Assembly (NCBI GenBank): GCA_043746555.1
Contig: JAYTQU010000395.1
Coordinates: forward strand, 1-8,423
Length of the DNA stretch: 8,423 bases
DNA from: CAZQYC01 sp043746555
GTDB lineage: Bacteria > Pseudomonadota > Gammaproteobacteria > Steroidobacterales > Steroidobacteraceae
Reading direction: 5' to 3'
In this document: positions 6,648-8,423 of the stretch, one piece after another
Layout of the letters: every line of letters starts with the position of its first letter
Numbering within the stretch: position 1 is the stretch's first letter
Notes under the pieces: generated by a model
Seen by the model: the letters and a program-made list of their open reading frames with translations, nothing else
The model's database searches: none
What the model was told of the DNA's origin: nothing
Translations under genes and position numbers: made by a program

Positions 6648-7769
6648 CTATAGGGAAACGTTTGCAACTTGTCCCCATCCATCGCAGATTGCGGACGAAC
6701 AAACGAATTGCCTGACCTTTACTTGATGACGTTTAAGAAACGCAAAATTGTTCGTGCGATTTTGGATTTGCCCAACTACTAGTCCAGGATGAACTCCAAT
6801 TCTTTGAGCGAATAAAACAACACGTTGTTCCGAAAAAAATGGCTTAACTCTAGCCACGAAATCATTCATGTCTTTAGACGGCACACAGAAATTTCCTGCT
6901 GCCAAATTAGCCGCCTTCTCATGCTCCGGAAGTTCTGAGTTTGATGCGTTAGCAGCCAGATCAATATCAATACATTCAGTCTCCTGACCGTCTTTGCGCA
7001 ATACATGCTCGATTTCGTGACGTAACACGAACCAAAAGTTATCAATCCGATCATGTAGTAGCGACATTCCGATAACTGGAGAGGATTTGTTCAGCCACAA
7101 ACAGACGCCGTCGATTTGTGCTTTTGGAAGCCACTCAACGACGACAAATCTAACTCCGCATTCTCCAAGAATACGGGCAGCATGCCGCGTTTCCTCTGGA
7201 TCGCCACGAAGTGCCTCCAATTGCAACAATGCTTCTCGAAGTTTCTTTTCTGAATAAGCTGGGACGTGCATGCTTCCGGCAATCTGCCTAACGCGAAAAA
7301 TCCAAGCTAATTGCGCCGGTGGCGTTTCTTCATAGTGGGGCTTCTTCGCCGCGTGGCTTATATAAGGAACGTCGCCAACGTTCTTCACCTTGAAGAATCT
7401 TGCTATCTGTAAATCCAACATCGCTGTATCGCTTTCCTCAATCCATCCACGTTTAATCATTTCTCGAACTGGGAAGTGTTCCTGAAGTCGTGCGCGTCTC
7501 TCAACGCCCGGATCTGGATCATTGGCCTTTGATAGGTCATAGGCTGATTGCAGATTGATAAAGAACTCCGGGGGCACATCAAAAGCCTTACCCAAGCTCT
7601 TTGCCATATCGGGGCTTACTCCACGCTTTCCGGAAACAATCATATTTACCGCCTGCTCCGGCACTCCCAGGACGAATGCCAAGTCACGCTGAGTCCATCC
7701 GCGCTCTTCGATTTCTTCCCTTAGAAAGAAGCCAGGCGGAGGAGCAGCAGTTGTAGTGTTTTCAGTCAT
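6648..7769 (-). CDS. HigA-type HTH antitoxin domain fused to an ImmA/IrrE-like zinc metallopeptidase
   Basis: This is a 373-residue two-domain protein. Residues about 11-75 are a HigA-type XRE helix-turn-helix: PPGFFLREEIEERGWTQRDL, then LGVPEQAVNMIVSGKRGVSPDMAKSLGKAF and the typical FFINLQ. After a linker, residues about 190-335 form an ImmA/IrrE-like domain with the zinc motif HEIEH (251-255: H251, E252, H255) and a likely third ligand in ELPEHEKAANLAAGNF (E282 or E284). The end has GVHPGLVVGQIQNR, usual for this class. In known systems the HTH part represses the operon and neutralises the toxin; ImmA/IrrE peptidases cleave repressors after a stress signal. Here both functions sit in one chain. 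A strong ribosome site, GGAGG at 7781-7777, is seven bases before ATG 7769. The toxin gene ends 15 bp upstream, so the two are cotranscribed. Confidence 0.93.
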   Translation of the reverse strand: MTENTTTAAPPPGFFLREEIEERGWTQRDLAFVLGVPEQAVNMIVSGKRGVSPDMAKSLGKAFDVPPEFFINLQSAYDLSKANDPDPGVERRARLQEHFPVREMIKRGWIEESDTAMLDLQIARFFKVKNVGDVPYISHAAKKPHYEETPPAQLAWIFRVRQIAGSMHVPAYSEKKLREALLQLEALRGDPEETRHAARILGECGVRFVVVEWLPKAQIDGVCLWLNKSSPVIGMSLLHDRIDNFWFVLRHEIEHVLRKDGQETECIDIDLAANASNSELPEHEKAANLAAGNFCVPSKDMNDFVARVKPFFSEQRVVLFAQRIGVHPGLVVGQIQNRTNNFAFLKRHQVKVRQFVCSSAICDGWGQVANVSL

Positions 7770-7784
7770 GCTTTTTCCTCCAAG

Positions 7785-8081
7785 TTAGTGGTAGTCACAA
7801 ATTTCTAGAACGAATATCCGCGCCGGATTCGATGTGGTATCGAGTTTGAAAACTAATCTCCATTGGTCGTTTAAACGAATCGAACGTTGCCCCTCGCGGT
7901 CACCGCCCAATTTTTCATAGTGGAAGCTTCTCCAGTTTCTCAGCGTGCGTTCATCAGGCGCGGCGCGAAGAAGGACAAGCTTCTTACGGCATGATGTGAT
8001 TACGCCGACAGGTAATCGCGTCTCAACCGCTCTGTCGGTTTCGATGATCGCGAGCTTCTTGTCTTCGAATATCACTTCCAT
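7785..8081 (-). CDS. higB: HigB-like toxin of the RelE/ParE superfamily
   Basis: The 98-residue protein ends with LGGDREGQRSIRLNDQWRLVFKLD (from about residue 58) and FVLEICDYH, the hallmark pattern of HigB toxins: GDR-x-GQ-x-SIRLNDQWR-h-VF then DYH at the C-terminus. HigB proteins are ribosome-dependent mRNA endonucleases that slow growth when free of HigA. The N-terminal part is longer and less conserved (HigB is often about 92-95 residues). As usual for higBA, the toxin gene comes first and the antitoxin second. ATG 8081 has no ribosome site; a -10-like TAAGAT ends eight bases before it, and an 8-bp inverted repeat overlaps the start, consistent with tight low-level expression under HigA control. 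Another member of the RelE superfamily is possible but HigB fits best. Confidence 0.9.
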   Translation of the reverse strand: MEVIFEDKKLAIIETDRAVETRLPVGVITSCRKKLVLLRAAPDERTLRNWRSFHYEKLGGDREGQRSIRLNDQWRLVFKLDTTSNPARIFVLEICDYH

Positions 8082-8117
8082 GCGGGTGCATCTTATGTGA
8101 TCCTGTCGCCACCCGCA
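8081..8117 (-). promoter_or_regulatory. Candidate HigA operator: 8-bp perfect inverted repeat over the toxin promoter
   Basis: TGCGGGTG (8081-8088) and CACCCGCA (8110-8117) are exact reverse complements with 21 bases between them. One arm overlaps the toxin start codon and the other the -35-like TTGCGG. The centres are 29 bp apart, about three helix turns. This is where an autoregulating HigA would be expected to bind. Binding is inferred. Confidence 0.5.
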
Positions 8118-8118
8118 A
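8090..8118 (-). promoter_or_regulatory. Possible promoter of the toxin operon
   Basis: On the minus strand, TTGCGG (8118-8113) is followed after 17 bases by TAAGAT (8095-8090). The -35 matches the consensus at three of six positions and the -10 at four. The expected start is within a base or two of the toxin ATG. It lies inside the inverted repeat. Confidence 0.4.
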
Positions 8119-8123
8119 TAGCG

Positions 8124-8170
8124 ACTGAACCACTGGCGTTAAACTGAACCAAATGCTTGACTGGTCACGC
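8124..8170. repeat. Right boundary segment with two ACTGAACCA repeats
   Basis: ACTGAACCA occurs exactly at 8124-8132 and 8143-8151, 19 bases apart. It is followed by AATGCTTGA-nn-GGTCA (8152-8167), shared with 5906-5921. It sits between the divergent toxin and transposase genes. Repeated short sites near a transposase gene are typical of transposase-binding sites or element ends. Which protein binds them is not known. Confidence 0.45.
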
Positions 8171-8185
8171 ATGAGAATGTAATAT
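8157..8185 (+). promoter_or_regulatory. Promoter of the IS1-like transposase gene
   Basis: TTGACT (8157-8162) and TAATAT (8180-8185) are separated by exactly 17 bases, a near-consensus sigma-70 promoter and the best in the window. TAATAT ends seven bases before ATG 8193, so the message would start at or next to the ATG. Confidence 0.65.
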
Positions 8186-8192
8186 GCTGTCC

Positions 8193-8423
8193 ATGAACAA
8201 GTTAGCCACTGCAAAGCGTGCGCAGATCATCGGCCTCCTGGTCGAAGGCACAAGCCTCCGTGCCACCAGCCGCCTTGCTGATTGCTCAATTAATACGGTC
8301 ACCAAGCTCTTGGTGGATGTCGGCACCGCCTGCGCTGATTATCAAGATAAGACGCTTCGCAACCTCACCTGCAAGCGAGTTCAAGTCGATGAAATTTGGT
8401 CGTTCGTTTATGCGAAGCAAAAG
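8193..8423 (+). CDS. IS1-like family transposase, N-terminal part, cut by the window edge
   Basis: From ATG 8193 there are 77 codons open to the right edge. The protein begins MNKLATAKRAQIIGLLVEG and has a helix-turn-helix (TSLRATSRLADCSINTVTKLL, about 20-40). It reaches VQVDEIWSFVYAKQK (64-77), where D66 is probably the first acidic residue of the DDE catalytic set. From memory this pattern belongs to the single-frame proteins often labelled IS1 family transposase. They cut and join DNA at element ends. The DEIW-S-F-YAKQK motif and the N-terminal DNA-binding helix support this. The right end of the element is outside the window, so completeness and terminal repeats cannot be judged. It is divergent from the toxin operon and no ribosome site is visible. 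Confidence 0.82.
   Translation, partial: MNKLATAKRAQIIGLLVEGTSLRATSRLADCSINTVTKLLVDVGTACADYQDKTLRNLTCKRVQVDEIWSFVYAKQK

Noticed and set aside
1..8423. tRNA, rRNA, CRISPR array or phage structural genes
   Set aside because: No such pattern was found: no regularly spaced repeats with spacers, no cloverleaf-like sequence noticed, no recognised phage proteins.

Overview
The window carries eight protein-coding genes that can be supported, plus the first part of a ninth gene that is probably a transposase. The organism looks like a Gram-negative bacterium, most likely a proteobacterium. The evidence is a secreted GH3 glycosidase with a signal peptide, a PAP2 membrane phosphatase, an arylamine N-acetyltransferase, a HigBA-type module, and moderately GC-rich coding sequence. 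A Xanthomonadales or Steroidobacter-like source fits the style of the GH3 protein, but this rests on memory and is weak.

Left part (1-4107). A GH3 beta-glucosidase-like gene runs leftward off the edge (1-1854, minus). It is divergent from an arylamine N-acetyltransferase gene (2127-2957, plus) across a 272-bp gap holding an 11-bp inverted repeat. The acetyltransferase converges, 28 bp apart, on a small cytosolic protein resembling the bacterial eRF1-domain-like family (2986-3390, minus). That gene has a perfect hairpin just upstream. Next come about 717 bp without a convincing gene.

Middle part (4108-5936). Two minus-strand phosphatase genes form a probable operon: a PAP2-superfamily membrane phosphatase (4954-5688), then a tyrosine-phosphatase-like protein with a CX5R loop (4108-4938). 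The 5' end of the PAP2 gene has an eight-base homopolymer. Losing one base would join a good upstream ATG to the reading frame, so this is either a phase-variation switch or a sequencing artefact.

Right part (5871-8423). This is the accessory-looking part. A minus-strand operon encodes a HigB-like toxin, a HigA-type HTH domain fused to an ImmA/IrrE-type zinc peptidase, and an unrecognised 156-aa protein. A small basic protein gene on the plus strand ends tail to tail with the operon, overlapping it by 4 bp. The block is bounded by two related sequence segments (about 5872-5924 and 8124-8170). The right-hand one lies immediately before a gene for an IS1-like transposase that runs off the edge. 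The toxin promoter region contains an 8-bp perfect inverted repeat suited to autoregulation. The three genes that open onto the boundary segments all appear to have -10-like boxes only 6-8 bases before their ATG, suggesting leaderless transcripts. My main hypothesis is that the whole block is a toxin-antitoxin-peptidase cassette that moves with, or was delivered by, the IS1-like element.
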